NCBI GenBank assembly: GCA_937900695.1
Contig: CALCFD010000051.1
Coordinates: 62,001-126,000, forward strand
Reading direction: 5' to 3'
DNA: 64,000 nt
From: an uncultured Eubacterium sp.
GTDB taxonomy: Bacteria; Bacillota; Clostridia; Peptostreptococcales; Anaerovoracaceae
Of the stretch, positions 1 through 9,378 are shown piece after piece. Below the pieces are notes generated by a model. The model did no database searches. It saw only the letters and a program-made list of their open reading frames with translations, and was not told the DNA's origin. How positions within the stretch are numbered: position 1 is the stretch's first letter; each line of letters opens with the position of its first letter. Position numbers and translations under genes: made by a program.

Positions 1-1
1 T

Positions 2-274
2 AAGCAAGCAGAGGAAACTGATGGCCAGTATATTACTGATGAAGCTACACAGGTAGTAACAGAAGATGTTACTTATGACTTTGACTATCTTATGGCAAGA
101 TTTAATGATTTGGTTGGAACTCTTATGTCAGAAAATCAATCTAATGCAGTTAAGATTACTGCTATTGTTGATAAATTCTTGGGTAAAGGTAAAAAAGTTG
201 GAGATTGTACTCCAGAACAATCTGAACAATTGGATTTGATTGTTCATGAGTTAGAAGATTTAATCAAGACCTAA
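2..274 (+). CDS. C-terminal fragment of an unknown phage protein
   Basis: The frame is open from the left edge of the window to a TAA, so only the last 90 residues are visible. The tail of the protein is acidic and probably helical, with a short Gly/Lys stretch (FLGKGKKVGD) in the middle. I do not recognise the family. It is followed directly by a rho-independent terminator and stands ahead of the helicase/primase genes, so it is probably another replication or recombination protein; this is inference from position only. No in-frame TAG occurs in the visible part. The true start lies outside the window. Confidence 0.7.
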   Translation, partial: KQAEETDGQYITDEATQVVTEDVTYDFDYLMARFNDLVGTLMSENQSNAVKITAIVDKFLGKGKKVGDCTPEQSEQLDLIVHELEDLIKT

Positions 275-277
275 ATG

Positions 278-323
278 AAAGGAAGGAGAGTATCAAGGAT
301 ATTTCTCCTTCCTTGATTTTTTA
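278..323 (+). terminator. Rho-independent terminator
   Basis: An 11-bp arm (aaggaaggaga) pairs with tctccttcctt and is followed by a T-rich run. It separates the upstream gene from the replication cluster. A nested alternative pairing (atcaagg with ccttgat) is also possible. Confidence 0.75.
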
Positions 324-341
324 TCTAAAATATGATATAAT
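313..341 (+). promoter_or_regulatory. Sigma-70-type promoter
   Basis: TTGATT (313-318) and TATAAT (336-341) are separated by 17 bases. It partly overlaps the T-run of the upstream terminator and lies about 35 bases ahead of the first gene of the helicase/primase group, so it likely starts that transcript. Confidence 0.6.
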
Positions 342-377
342 ATTTATATAAGATTATGAAAGAAAGGAGCGTAATGT

Positions 378-911
378 ATGGCTAAGCACATGGTAAAATG
401 TTTTTACTGTGGAGAAATGTTTGATGCCTCAACTACGCCATTCATAAAACCAAATTCAAGGCGTTACGCTCATAAAACTTGTGCGCAAACCGCAGAAGAA
501 AATAAAACACAAGAAGAAAAAGATAAACAATTATTAGAAAATTATATAAAGAAGTTATTTGGAATTAACTGTATCTCTCCAAAAATTAAAAAACAAATAG
601 AAACCTTTAGAAAAGATAATAACTATTCTTATACAGGAATGTACAAGACTTTAAAATACTTCTTCGAGATAAAAGGAAACTCTATTGAAAAGGCAAATGG
701 CGGAATAGGTATTGTACCTTTTGTTTATGATGAAGCATATACTTATTGGAGAGCATTATGGGAAGCAAGAGAAAGAAATGAGCGAGTAGATGTAGAAAAA
801 TTTATTTTGCCCGTAAGAGAAGTACATATAGAACCTCCTCAACGGCAACCAATGAAACATATCAGAAAGCTATTTACTTTCTTAAATGAGGAGGAAGCGC
901 ATGAAGAGTAA
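378..911 (+). CDS. Zinc-binding protein of unknown function next to the helicase
   Basis: 177 residues. The N-terminus holds a probable zinc site: CFYCG at residues 8-12 followed by a His/Cys pair near residues 32-35 (HKTC). The middle (about 55-130) is probably helical with several aromatic residues; the C-terminus is Pro/Glu-rich. The start is chosen at ATG 378, preceded by AAAGGAG; an ATG four bases upstream is out of frame. The stop overlaps the start region of the DnaB-like helicase, which is typical of translational coupling. A role as helicase loader or primosome accessory protein is possible from position, but no family match is recognised. No TAG codon. Confidence 0.8.
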   Translation: MAKHMVKCFYCGEMFDASTTPFIKPNSRRYAHKTCAQTAEENKTQEEKDKQLLENYIKKLFGINCISPKIKKQIETFRKDNNYSYTGMYKTLKYFFEIKGNSIEKANGGIGIVPFVYDEAYTYWRALWEARERNERVDVEKFILPVREVHIEPPQRQPMKHIRKLFTFLNEEEAHEE

Positions 912-2439
912 TTATGTAGATACAGCAGCTACTACTCAAGTAATTGGATGCGTGTTTAATAATGCCTCTATTCTTGATGATACAGATAGATATATAATCC
1001 ACGAAGATGATTTCCAAGAGGATTTTCATAAAATAATCTTTGGTAGCATTTATAATATTCATTTAACTGGCAGTCAAGTTAATATAGATGCAATTATAGA
1101 CTATTTAGCGAATAGACCTAAGTTTGATGCTATATTTAAACAAAATAAAGGGGTAGAATATCTTCTTGAAGCCTCATAGAACGCAAGACAGGATACATTT
1201 AACTATTATTATAATAGATTAAAGAAATTTACCTTGTTAAGAGCATATGATAATTTTGGTCTTGATGTTACTTATCTTTATGATCCAAATAATATTCTTG
1301 ATACTCAAAAACGGCAAAAGCAAGAAGATTGGTTAGACAATACAAGTTTAGTAGAAATAGCTCATGCCATTGATATAAAAATAGATGAAATCAAGAGTAA
1401 ATATATAGAGGATGATTTAGGGTTGGGGTATCAAGCTGGCGATGGAATTGATGAGCTTATTAGCGATTTAGAGCAACATCCAGAAGTTGGTATTCCATTA
1501 TATGGTCCCCTTATTAATACTGTAACAAGAGGAGCAAGATTGCGAAAGTTTTATTTGCGGTCGGCCGCCACAGGAACGGGTAAGACGAGATCTATGATTG
1601 CAGATGCGTGCAATTTTGCGTGTAATGAAATCTACCATGAACAGTTTGGATGGATTAGAAACGGAACTTCTCAACCAACTTTATTTATAGCGACAGAGCA
1701 AGATAAGGGAGAAGTTCAAACAATGATGCTTGCTTTTCTTTCTGCTGTAAATGAAGAACATATCTTAAATGGTCAATATTTAGAGGGAGAAAAAGATCGG
1801 GTACTCAAGGCCGCAGACATAATTAAAAAAAGTCCAATCTGGATTGAAGAATTACCAGACTTTTCTCTACAAGATGTAGAGAACAAGATTAAAAAGAATA
1901 TTCGTGAGCATGAAGTGAAATACGTCTTATTTGATTATCTTCAAACCTCTCTTAAAATCCTTGAAGAAATCAGTAAGAAATCTGGCGGAGTAAAGTTAAG
2001 AGAAGATAATATCTTGTTTATGTTATCCGCAAGACTTAAAGATTTAGCTAATAAATATGGTATTTTTATTATGTCTGCTACTCAATTAAATGCTGATTAT
2101 CAAAATAGTGAAACTCCAGATCAAAATCTGTTGCGCGGCGCAAAAAGTATTGCAGATAGAATTGACGTTGGTATGATTCTACTTAGTGTTACAGATGAAG
2201 ATTTAGTAAAGCTTGACCCTATATTAGATAGTAACAAGAATTTATTAAGACCAAATCTTAAATTATCAGTTTACAAAAACCGCCGTGGTTCATATAAAGG
2301 AGTATATTTATGGTGTTCAGCAGATCTCGGAACTTGTCGTATTTTGCCACAGTTCTGTACTAATTGGAGACACGAAATGGTAAGTATTGAAGATATAAGA
2401 GTTATAGTTGATGAAGGTCCAGCCCCCTGGGAGAAATAA
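901..2439 (+). CDS. dnaB: DnaB-like replicative helicase
   Basis: 512 residues when the TAG at 1177-1179 is read as Gln. The N-terminal third (about 1-110) matches the helical DnaB N-terminal domain in size. The RecA-like motor follows: Walker A AATGTGKTR near residues 221-229, a Walker B-like stretch VLFDYLQT near 340, the SATQLN motif and the RGAKSIADRID segment typical of DnaB motif 4. The protein unwinds duplex DNA at the fork and recruits primase. ATG 901 was chosen because GAGGAGGA lies seven bases upstream; an in-frame ATG at 886 lacks a site. It forms a replication block with the downstream primase. Confidence 0.93.
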
Positions 2440-2579
2440 ACACAAATCTTGAAAAAGTAGATTAGGCTTTAAAGGAATTAGATATATCTCTCAAAAACCT
2501 AGATGGAACTTTTAAGCATATTAGTGATATTCTTAATGAAATATCTAATAAATGGAGGAATCTTTATGAAGAGCAATAA
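2427..2579 (+). CDS. Possible small ORF without ATG start
   Basis: An open frame of about 50 codons bridges the helicase and the next gene and reads as an amphipathic helix rich in Leu, Lys, Glu and Asp when one TAG (2461 region) is read as Gln. No ATG is available; a CTG at 2427 inside the end of the helicase gene, or another non-ATG codon, would have to serve. The end overlaps the start of the next gene. Its composition looks coding, but the start is unresolved, so this is tentative. Confidence 0.35.
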
Positions 2580-2742
2580 CACACTTGAATATCGTATGAG
2601 TAAGAAAATGTTTAACTCTATTCTTTCTGGAAGAAGCGAAGAAGAGAAGAAACAAAACCCTAAAGATTATGTGGCTGGAGTAGTTAATGAACAGTTTGGA
2701 CTTAAAGGAACTGTAACTAATATTTCTATATATGATGTTTAA
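2566..2742 (+). CDS. Small hypothetical protein
   Basis: 58 residues beginning at an ATG preceded by GGAGG (2554-2558). It is hydrophilic, with a Lys/Glu-rich middle and a beta-like C-terminal segment (GTVTNISIYDV). No family is recognised. It is packed between helicase and primase; its stop and the primase ATG are two bases apart. It is probably co-translated with the replication proteins. Confidence 0.65.
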   Translation: MKSNNTLEYRMSKKMFNSILSGRSEEEKKQNPKDYVAGVVNEQFGLKGTVTNISIYDV

Positions 2743-2744
2743 TT

Positions 2745-3848
2745 ATGTCAAGATATTATGATAAAGATGAGCTAAAAAGCAAGTTAGAATTAGAACAAAT
2801 TTATGATTTAATAGAAGCGTGGGGTGGTGAGCCTGAATATGTAGATGGAGGGCTCATCTCCCAAACAATATGCCATAATCTTCCAGGAGAAGGATCAAGA
2901 AAGTTATATTATTATGACAATACGAGACTTTTTAGATGCTATACTGGGTGTATAGATCCAACTTTTGACATCTTTGATTTGTGCATAAAAGTTAAGAAAA
3001 AACAAGAGGATAAGAAGTGGGAACTTTATGATGCTATGGATTACATAGCAGGGTATTTCGGATTTGATGGTGTAGAATTAAAAGACGAAGAAGAGAAGTT
3101 AAAAGATTGGGATATATTTAAGAGACATAATATTCAACTACCCAAGCCAAAAGAAATTATCCATTTAAAAGAATATAACCCTATTATTCTTACTCGTTTT
3201 TCTTATCCTAGAATTGCAGGATGGGAAGCTGAAGGAATTTTACCCGAGGTAAATAGAAGAAACTTTATTGGGTATTATCCCGGTGGAGGATAGATAACAA
3301 TTCCGCATTTTGACATAGATAATAGATTAGTTGGAATTAGAGGAAGAACCTTATCTGCTGATGATGCAGAGAGATATGGTAAATATAGACCTCTTATGGT
3401 AAATAGGCAACTATATAATCATCCATTAAGTATGAATTTATATAACCTAAATCACAGCAAAGAAAATATAAAAAAGGTAAAAGCCGCAATTATATTCGAA
3501 TCAGAGAAGAGCTGTCTCATGTATCAATCTTATTATGGGTATGATAACGATATATCTGTAGCTTGCTGTGGAAGTAGTATATCTAGCTATCATATAGATT
3601 TACTTAAATCATTAGGTGTTAATGAAATTATAGTGGCTTTTGATAGACAGTTTGTTGAAATAAGCGATGATGAATTTAAACGATTAAAAGCTAAATTAAT
3701 TCATATATATAACAAGTATAGTAAGAATGTTCGTATATCTGCTATATTTGATAAACGAATGATTCTTCCGTATAAAAGTTCTCCTATTGATCAGGGTAAA
3801 GAAAAGTTTGAACAATTATTAAATGAGCGTATAACCTCTTTCAATTGA
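2745..3848 (+). CDS. dnaG: DnaG-like DNA primase
   Basis: 367 residues across one TAG (3291-3293, following a GGG segment). The N-terminal part carries the CHC2-type zinc-finger layout: a His in ICHNLPGEGSRK and two Cys in LFRCYTGCID (about residues 42-75). The centre is the RNA-polymerase-like region, and the C-terminal part is a TOPRIM domain with the catalytic Glu in IIFESEKSC (about 245) and an Asp in VAFDRQF (about 300). It synthesises RNA primers for the lagging strand and would pair with the DnaB-like helicase just upstream. The second TOPRIM acidic residue is not of the usual DxD form, so the active-site detail needs alignment. Confidence 0.85.
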
Positions 3849-3916
3849 AAAATTTTGGACAACAATAGATTAAGGTCCAGATACAATTTTATAATATAAT
3901 AGAAGGAGGAATTAAT

Positions 3917-4666
3917 ATGCCAGAAAATTTAATAGGATAGACTTTCAATTATTTAACTGTTATTGGAGGACCAATTATTAAAAGACAGGGAAATAAAAAT
4001 AGATTTTATTGGGAATGTCAATGTATTTGCGGAAATAAAAAACTTGTTAGAAGTGATTTATTAAAAAACGGAAGTACAAAATCTTGTGGTTGTTATAAAA
4101 ACTCAATTCTTGCTAAAAATAATAAAGAAAGATAGATATTAGATTTAATAGGATAGAAATTTGGAAAACTTACTGCCATTAAAGCAACAGAAAAACGAAC
4201 AAAAGATGGAAGAGTTATATGGAAGTGTAAATGTGATTGTGGGAATGAGTGTGAAGTAGATACTCATAGCTTAAAATGCGGCAATACTCAATCATGTGGT
4301 TGCCTAAAATCCAGAGGAGAACTCTCAATAGGCAGTTTATTACTTTAGTATAATATTCCATTTGAAACATAGAAAAAATTTGAATCTTGTCGTTTTGAGG
4401 ATAGTAACTATTTAGCAAGTTTTGATTTTTTTGTTAATGGAAGATATATCATTGAATATGATGGAGAACAGCATTTTTATTATAATAACTCAGTAAATTC
4501 ATGGAATACAAAAGAAAATCTTAAAAAAATATAGAATCGTGATAAATATAAAAATCAATGGTGTAAAGAACATAATATTCCTATTATTCGTATTCCATAT
4601 ACTCACTTAAAAGATTTATGTATTGATGATTTAATACTGGAAAAATCTCAATTTTTAGTAAAATAA
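3917..4666 (+). CDS. Vsr-like homing endonuclease with zinc-finger repeats
   Basis: 249 residues with six TAG codons. Two N-terminal repeats (about 4-62 and 66-130) each open with LIGQ.F..LT and end in a Cys cluster (CQCICG / SCGC, then CKCDCG / SCGC); this is the DNA-binding zinc module common in phage homing nucleases. The C-terminal third has the PD-(D/E)XK/Vsr-like core with YIIEYDGEQHF and a late IPIIRIPY strand, as in I-Bth0305I-type enzymes. The Gln of both LIGQ motifs is encoded by TAG, which supports the recoding. It is free-standing, with AGGAGG before ATG 3917, and sits between primase and RecJ. It cleaves DNA to spread itself or a neighbouring allele. Confidence 0.85.
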
Positions 4667-4684
4667 TTCTAGGAGTGATAAAGA

Positions 4685-6436
4685 TTGGAATATTCATTAA
4701 TTAGTCCACGAAATTAGGATTATACAGCGTTAGAATAGGTATTGATAAATAGAGGCATTAAATATGAAGATATACCTCATTATCTAACTGTATCAGAAAA
4801 AGATAATTTATCTCCTTTACTTCTTAATAATATTGAACGCGCCGTTTAGCTAATTATTAAGCATATATTAAAAGACGATTCTTATATCTATATCTAGGTA
4901 GATAGCGATTGTGATGGATATACTTCTGCGGCTTTATTACTAAATTATCTTCATGCACAATTCCCTTCTGCAATAAACAAGTTTATTTATGGTTTTCATC
5001 AAGGTAAAATACATGGTATAAAACCAGAATTAATCCCCGATAAAGTTTCACTTGTTATTGCACCAGATTCTAGTTCTAACGATTATCAAGAGCATGAGGA
5101 ATTAGCGAAAAAGGGAATTGATGTATTGGTTATTGACCACCACTTAGCTGATAAAGTTTCCGAGTATGCTTGCGTAGTGAATAATCAATTATGCGATTAT
5201 CCTACTAAATCGTTATCTGGAGTTGGAGTTGTCTATAAACTATGTCAATATATGGATACTGTTTGCGGGATCGCCTATGCGGACGATTTTCTAGATATTG
5301 TCGGCGTAGGTCTCGTTGGAGATATGATGGACATTAGAGACTTTGAGACCCATTATCTTGTATAGTAGGGGCTATAGAGGTCGCGTCTCCGCAATCCATT
5401 TATAAAAGGTATGGCAGAAAAAAATGCTTATCAACTAGGCAGAGGAGATTTAACTCCTATTGGAGTAGCGTTCTATATTGTTCCTCTTGTTAATGCAATT
5501 ACTAGAGTTGGTACTCAAGATGAAAAACAAGTTCTATTTGAAAGTATGCTTGAATGGAAAGCCTATGAACTTATTCCATCTACGAAGAGAGGTTGCAAAG
5601 GACAAGAGGAAACCAGATTAGAGTAGGCTTTAAGAGTTTGCACTAATGTAAAAAATCGTTAGACTAGAACTAGAGATGCTGAAGTCGAACAGATAGAAAA
5701 TATTGTCCAAAAAAATAATTTATTAGAGCATAAACTTTTAATTATTAAATTAGAAGATATGCAAGTAGATAGAGGTATTACTGGTTTAATAGCTAATGAG
5801 TTAATGAGTGAATATAAGCGTCCTGTTGTTCTTTTATCTAAAACAGTACATGAAGGACAAGATGCATGGGAAGGTTCAGCTAGAGGATATGAAAAATCTA
5901 AGATGAATGATTTTAGATAGTTTGTAAGAAATTCTGGCTTAGTCTTTCTTGCCGAAGGGCACGCTAACGCTTTTGGTTTTGGTATTTATGATAAAGATTT
6001 TGATGATTTTATTTCTTGGTCTGATGAACAATTAAAAGAGATAGAGTTTTCACCAAGCTATAAAGTAGATTTTATTTACTCGACGTCAAATGTTAGCTCT
6101 AAAGATATATTAGAATTAGGAGATGCCAAATATCTTTGGGGTTAGAATATTGACGAACCACTGATCGCAGTGGAAAATGTTGCAGTAACAAATGATATGC
6201 TTAGCCTTATGGCTAAAGATAGGAATCCTACTTTGAAGATTCAATTACCTAATGGAGTTACTTGCATCAAGTTTAAATCAAGCGAAGAGGAGCTAGATAA
6301 TTTATCTAGTGAATTAGGTTGCGTGAGTATAAATTTGATTGGTAGGCCAGAAGTAAATAGATACTTCGGTAGTGTGACACCACAAATTATTATTACAGAT
6401 TATGAAATTATAAGTAGATAGAAGTATTACTTTTAA
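4685..6436 (+). CDS. recJ: RecJ-like DHH-family single-strand exonuclease
   Basis: 583 residues with twelve TAG codons. Motif I is VDSDCDGYTSA (about residues 72-82), and the DHH motif is VIDHHLAD (about 148-155), giving the Asp/His metal ligands of the DHH phosphoesterase fold. A DHHA1-like region follows, with the GHANAFGF stretch near residues 424-431. The enzyme degrades 5' ended single strands in recombination and repair. The start is TTG 4685, nine bases after AGGAG; no ATG is available before the conserved core. With the standard code the gene would be chopped into many pieces, so it is one of the clearest witnesses of TAG readthrough in this region. Confidence 0.88.
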
Positions 6437-6475
6437 TGATTGCGCAACCTCTTACTAAAGGAGGAAACAATCACG

Positions 6476-7243
6476 ATGAAACGTTTTATAAGTATTATAC
6501 TAAGTTTAATCATTCTATTATCTATGGTTTGTAGTTGTAATAGTCCATTTATTGCTATTGCTTCTGCATATTCAGTACAGTATAATGATACTACGAGTTA
6601 TACCTATGATGATTTAGATATATTGATTGAGCTTATTGCGGAACAAATCTCTAATATGAACGCCGCACATCAAATGGCTGACGCTGCTAGGCAGTTAGGC
6701 TATTCAGAAGACCATGATGTAATTAAACTTGCTGTGGAAGAATATAATAATGCTAATGAGATAAGGCAAGATTATCAGCGAGTATACGATAAACTCATGG
6801 AACATTGGCATCAAAAGGAAGAAGAGTACCCAGTAGCTACATATATATGGAGTTATTTTAAGGAATTAGGCTATAGTAATCAAGTTTGTGCTGGAATACT
6901 TGGTAATATAATGGCTGAAGTTGGTGGTAATACGCTAGACATACAATACGATATATATGGTTCTTCATATTATGGTATGTGTCAATGGAATAAAGCGTAT
7001 TCTGAGGTTTGGGGAGCCTCATTAGAAGAGCAATGCAATTATTTAGAAGATACTATTAAATATGAATTTGATACCTTCGGATATGCTTATAAAAAAGGCT
7101 TTAAGTATGAAGATTTTCTAAATATAACAGATGCAAGAGATGCTGCTATCGCTTTTGCAAAATGTTATGAACGTTGCGGATCTGGAAGTTACAATGTAAG
7201 AAAGCAAAATGCAATAACTGCATATAATTATTTTGTAAGCTAA
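6476..7243 (+). CDS. Secreted phage-tail-lysozyme-domain protein
   Basis: 255 residues. The N-terminus is a signal peptide: MKRF, a hydrophobic core, then either a weak lipobox-like VCSC or a signal peptidase I site after AIASA (about residue 32). Residues about 40-110 are probably helical and acidic. Residues about 120-255 resemble the phage tail lysozyme (Phage_lysozyme2) fold: YIWSYFKELGYSNQVCAGILGN, MAEVGGN and YYGMCQWN, with the Glu of AEVGGN as the likely catalytic residue. It likely cuts peptidoglycan glycan strands. Its place among early replication genes, rather than beside the holin or tail genes, is unusual. ATG 6476 follows AAAGGAGG; no TAG codons. Confidence 0.82.
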   Translation: MKRFISIILSLIILLSMVCSCNSPFIAIASAYSVQYNDTTSYTYDDLDILIELIAEQISNMNAAHQMADAARQLGYSEDHDVIKLAVEEYNNANEIRQDYQRVYDKLMEHWHQKEEEYPVATYIWSYFKELGYSNQVCAGILGNIMAEVGGNTLDIQYDIYGSSYYGMCQWNKAYSEVWGASLEEQCNYLEDTIKYEFDTFGYAYKKGFKYEDFLNITDARDAAIAFAKCYERCGSGSYNVRKQNAITAYNYFVS

Positions 7244-7252
7244 ATTAAATAA

Positions 7253-7288
7253 CTGCGGACTGGCCGGAACCTAGGCGGCCGTCCGCAG
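7253..7288 (+). terminator. GC-rich hairpin, probable terminator
   Basis: Outer arm ctgcggac (7253-7260) pairs with gtccgcag (7281-7288) and inner ggccg with cggcc, about 13 bp with a one-base bulge and a nine-base loop. It lies directly after the lysozyme-domain gene. It is far more GC-rich than the surroundings, but the downstream T-tract is poor, so an RNA-stabilising role is also possible. Confidence 0.5.
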
Positions 7289-7327
7289 AAACTAAAATTG
7301 GTTTTACTAATTTTTGGAGTAAATATT

Positions 7328-7522
7328 ATGAATATTTTAATTATTGATACAAATACTTGCAATTTAGAAAAAGCTAAATATATTCATGAATGGTTAAGTG
7401 AGCAATTAGATGATATTTTTACGATTCCTTCTTGCACGGAAATAGGAGATGGACTAAAATATTTAATAGACTATATGCAAGAAAAAGAGAAGAGGGAGAA
7501 AAACAATGGAACTAACTCGTAA
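7328..7522 (+). CDS. Small hypothetical protein
   Basis: 64 residues starting at an ATG about nine bases after TGGAG. It opens with a beta-like MNILIIDTNT and continues as a charged helix ending in a Lys/Glu run. No family recognised. It overlaps the start of the Dda-like helicase by 17 bases, indicating translational coupling. Confidence 0.6.
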   Translation: MNILIIDTNTCNLEKAKYIHEWLSEQLDDIFTIPSCTEIGDGLKYLIDYMQEKEKREKNNGTNS

Positions 7523-8687
7523 ACAAGAGGAAGGATTGCGCATAGCTATTGATAGATATAATCATAATGAACCATATACTGTAATTGCGGGATACGCGGG
7601 GACAGGGAAGAGTACCTTGATTAACTTCATTATAGCAGCTCTTGAAGTAAATCCAGAAGATGAAGTTGCGTATATTACTTTTACAGGAAAGGCTTCTGAA
7701 GTACTTCGAGAAAAAGGATGCCCTAATGCTATGACCGCGCATAAACTACTGTACTACAGTAAGCAAATGCCAAATGGTAAATTCTTTTATCGTCCTCGCC
7801 CAAGTCTTGAAAAGGATTACAAAGTTATTGTTGTCGATGAAGTAAGTATGCTTCCTAAAGATATGTGGGATTTATTACTTACTCATGGTATTTATGTAAT
7901 TGCTTGCGGCGACCCCTTCCAAATCCCTCCTATTAATAAGAATCAAGATAATGGCATCTTGAATAATCCTCATATTTTTCTTGATGAAGTAATGAGACAA
8001 GCTAAAGAAAGTAATATTATCCGTCTTAGCATGGATATTCGAGAGGGCAAGAAAATTAATCCTTTTAAAGGAAATGATACGCAAGTTTTTAATAAGAAAG
8101 ATCTTTGCAATGGGATGTATTTTTGGGCAGATCAAATCCTTGTTTCTACAAATAAAAGTAGGCATGACATAAATTCTTATATACGAGATGATTTAGGGAG
8201 AGGATTTGAGCCAGAAATTAATGATAAAGTTATTTGTTTGCGGAATTGCTGGGATACGCTCTCTGAAAAGCAACATGATCCATTGATTAATGGATCAATT
8301 GGCGTTATTAATAATATGCACATGGAATCTATAGACTATATTGCTGAAGGGAAAATTATTAATGTGCCTATTTTAGTAACAGATTTAACTACATCGACCG
8401 ATGAATATAAAAATCTCAATATTGATTATACGGCATTAACAACTGGAGAAAAATTCTTTACTCCAAAACAAGAATATATTATTAGAAAGAATAAACAAAA
8501 TCCAGAATTGCCGATTGAATTTAATTTTGGTTATGCTATTACTGGTCATAGAGCTCAAGGCTCTCAATGGAATAAAGTCTTAGTTTTAGAAGAATCTTTT
8601 CCATTTGATAAAGTAGAACACGCTAGATGGTTATATACTACAGTTACCAGAGCAGCAGAAAAACTTACATTGATATTAAAAAATTAA
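7506..8687 (+). CDS. dda: Dda-like SF1B DNA helicase
   Basis: 393 residues, no TAG codons. Motifs in order: Walker A GYAGTGKST (about 29-37), motif Ia TFTGKAS, Walker B VVDEVSM (about 110), motif III GDPFQIPP (about 138), a middle SH3-like insertion, then motif V ITGHRAQGSQW (about 350) and motif VI WLYTTVTRA. This is the RecD2/T4 Dda architecture of 5' to 3' helicases that help origin firing, fork restart and removal of DNA-bound protein. It acts with the DnaB-like helicase and polymerase nearby. The start overlaps the preceding small gene. Confidence 0.92.
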   Translation: MELTRKQEEGLRIAIDRYNHNEPYTVIAGYAGTGKSTLINFIIAALEVNPEDEVAYITFTGKASEVLREKGCPNAMTAHKLLYYSKQMPNGKFFYRPRPSLEKDYKVIVVDEVSMLPKDMWDLLLTHGIYVIACGDPFQIPPINKNQDNGILNNPHIFLDEVMRQAKESNIIRLSMDIREGKKINPFKGNDTQVFNKKDLCNGMYFWADQILVSTNKSRHDINSYIRDDLGRGFEPEINDKVICLRNCWDTLSEKQHDPLINGSIGVINNMHMESIDYIAEGKIINVPILVTDLTTSTDEYKNLNIDYTALTTGEKFFTPKQEYIIRKNKQNPELPIEFNFGYAITGHRAQGSQWNKVLVLEESFPFDKVEHARWLYTTVTRAAEKLTLILKN

Positions 8688-8698
8688 TATGCTATAAT
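8670..8698 (+). promoter_or_regulatory. Sigma-70-type promoter of the homing nuclease gene
   Basis: TTGATA (8670-8675) and TATAAT (8693-8698) with a 17-base spacer; the -35 box lies inside the end of the helicase gene. It would give the following nuclease gene its own transcript. Confidence 0.6.
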
Positions 8699-8732
8699 TA
8701 TTATATAGTAAAAATAAAAGGTTGTGATTTAT

Positions 8733-9359
8733 ATGTGGACCATATATAGACACATCAATAAAATAAATGGAAAATCATATATAGGAAAAGCAAAAGATGT
8801 GAATGATAGATGGGCAAATAATGGCAGTAAATATAAAACTTGCCCGAGATTTTGGTCAGCTATTGTTCATTATGGTTGGGACAGCTTTGAGCATACTATT
8901 TTAGAAGATAATATAAATGATAAAGAAGTAGATGAGCGAGAAAAGTTCTATATTAAATATTACAATTCTCTATATCCGAATGGATATAATTTAGCAATAG
9001 GCGGTTCTGGAGGAAACGCCTGGGTGGGAAAAACATAGGAAGAGAAATAGAAATTTTCAGAAGAAAGAAGAAATGAGACTTTATCTCGTGGAGAAGATTG
9101 GCATAAGAAATTATCTCAAGCTCAATATAATAGATGGTCTAAAATAGAAGAAAAATAGAAAATGTCCAATCGGGTTTCTGGTGGGAAAAATCCGATGGCC
9201 AAAAGATGCTTTTGTGTAGAGACCGGAATTATTTATGATAGCTATGCCGATGCAGCAGAAGAGTGCGGTTATCCTAGAAGTTCTGGTTCAAAAATTGGGA
9301 TGGTAATACGAGGATAGAAGAAAACTTTTGCAGGATTTCACTGGAGATAGATAGATTAA
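8733..9359 (+). CDS. GIY-YIG homing endonuclease with NUMOD1-type domain
   Basis: 208 residues with five TAG codons. The N-terminal GIY-YIG domain shows TIYRHINKINGKSYIGKA (about 3-20), the Arg of VNDRW and a later conserved Glu in DEREKFYI. The C-terminal part (about 150-208) has a NUMOD1-like repeat (CVETGIIYDSYADAAEECG ... FAGFHW) used for DNA recognition. Free-standing between the Dda-like helicase and the polymerase. ATG 8733 is chosen over the in-frame GTG at 8724 because it is at a suitable distance from AAAGG. Its role is self-spread by double-strand cleavage of sister phage DNA. Confidence 0.85.
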
Positions 9360-9378
9360 TTATAGGAGAGTGTTAAAA

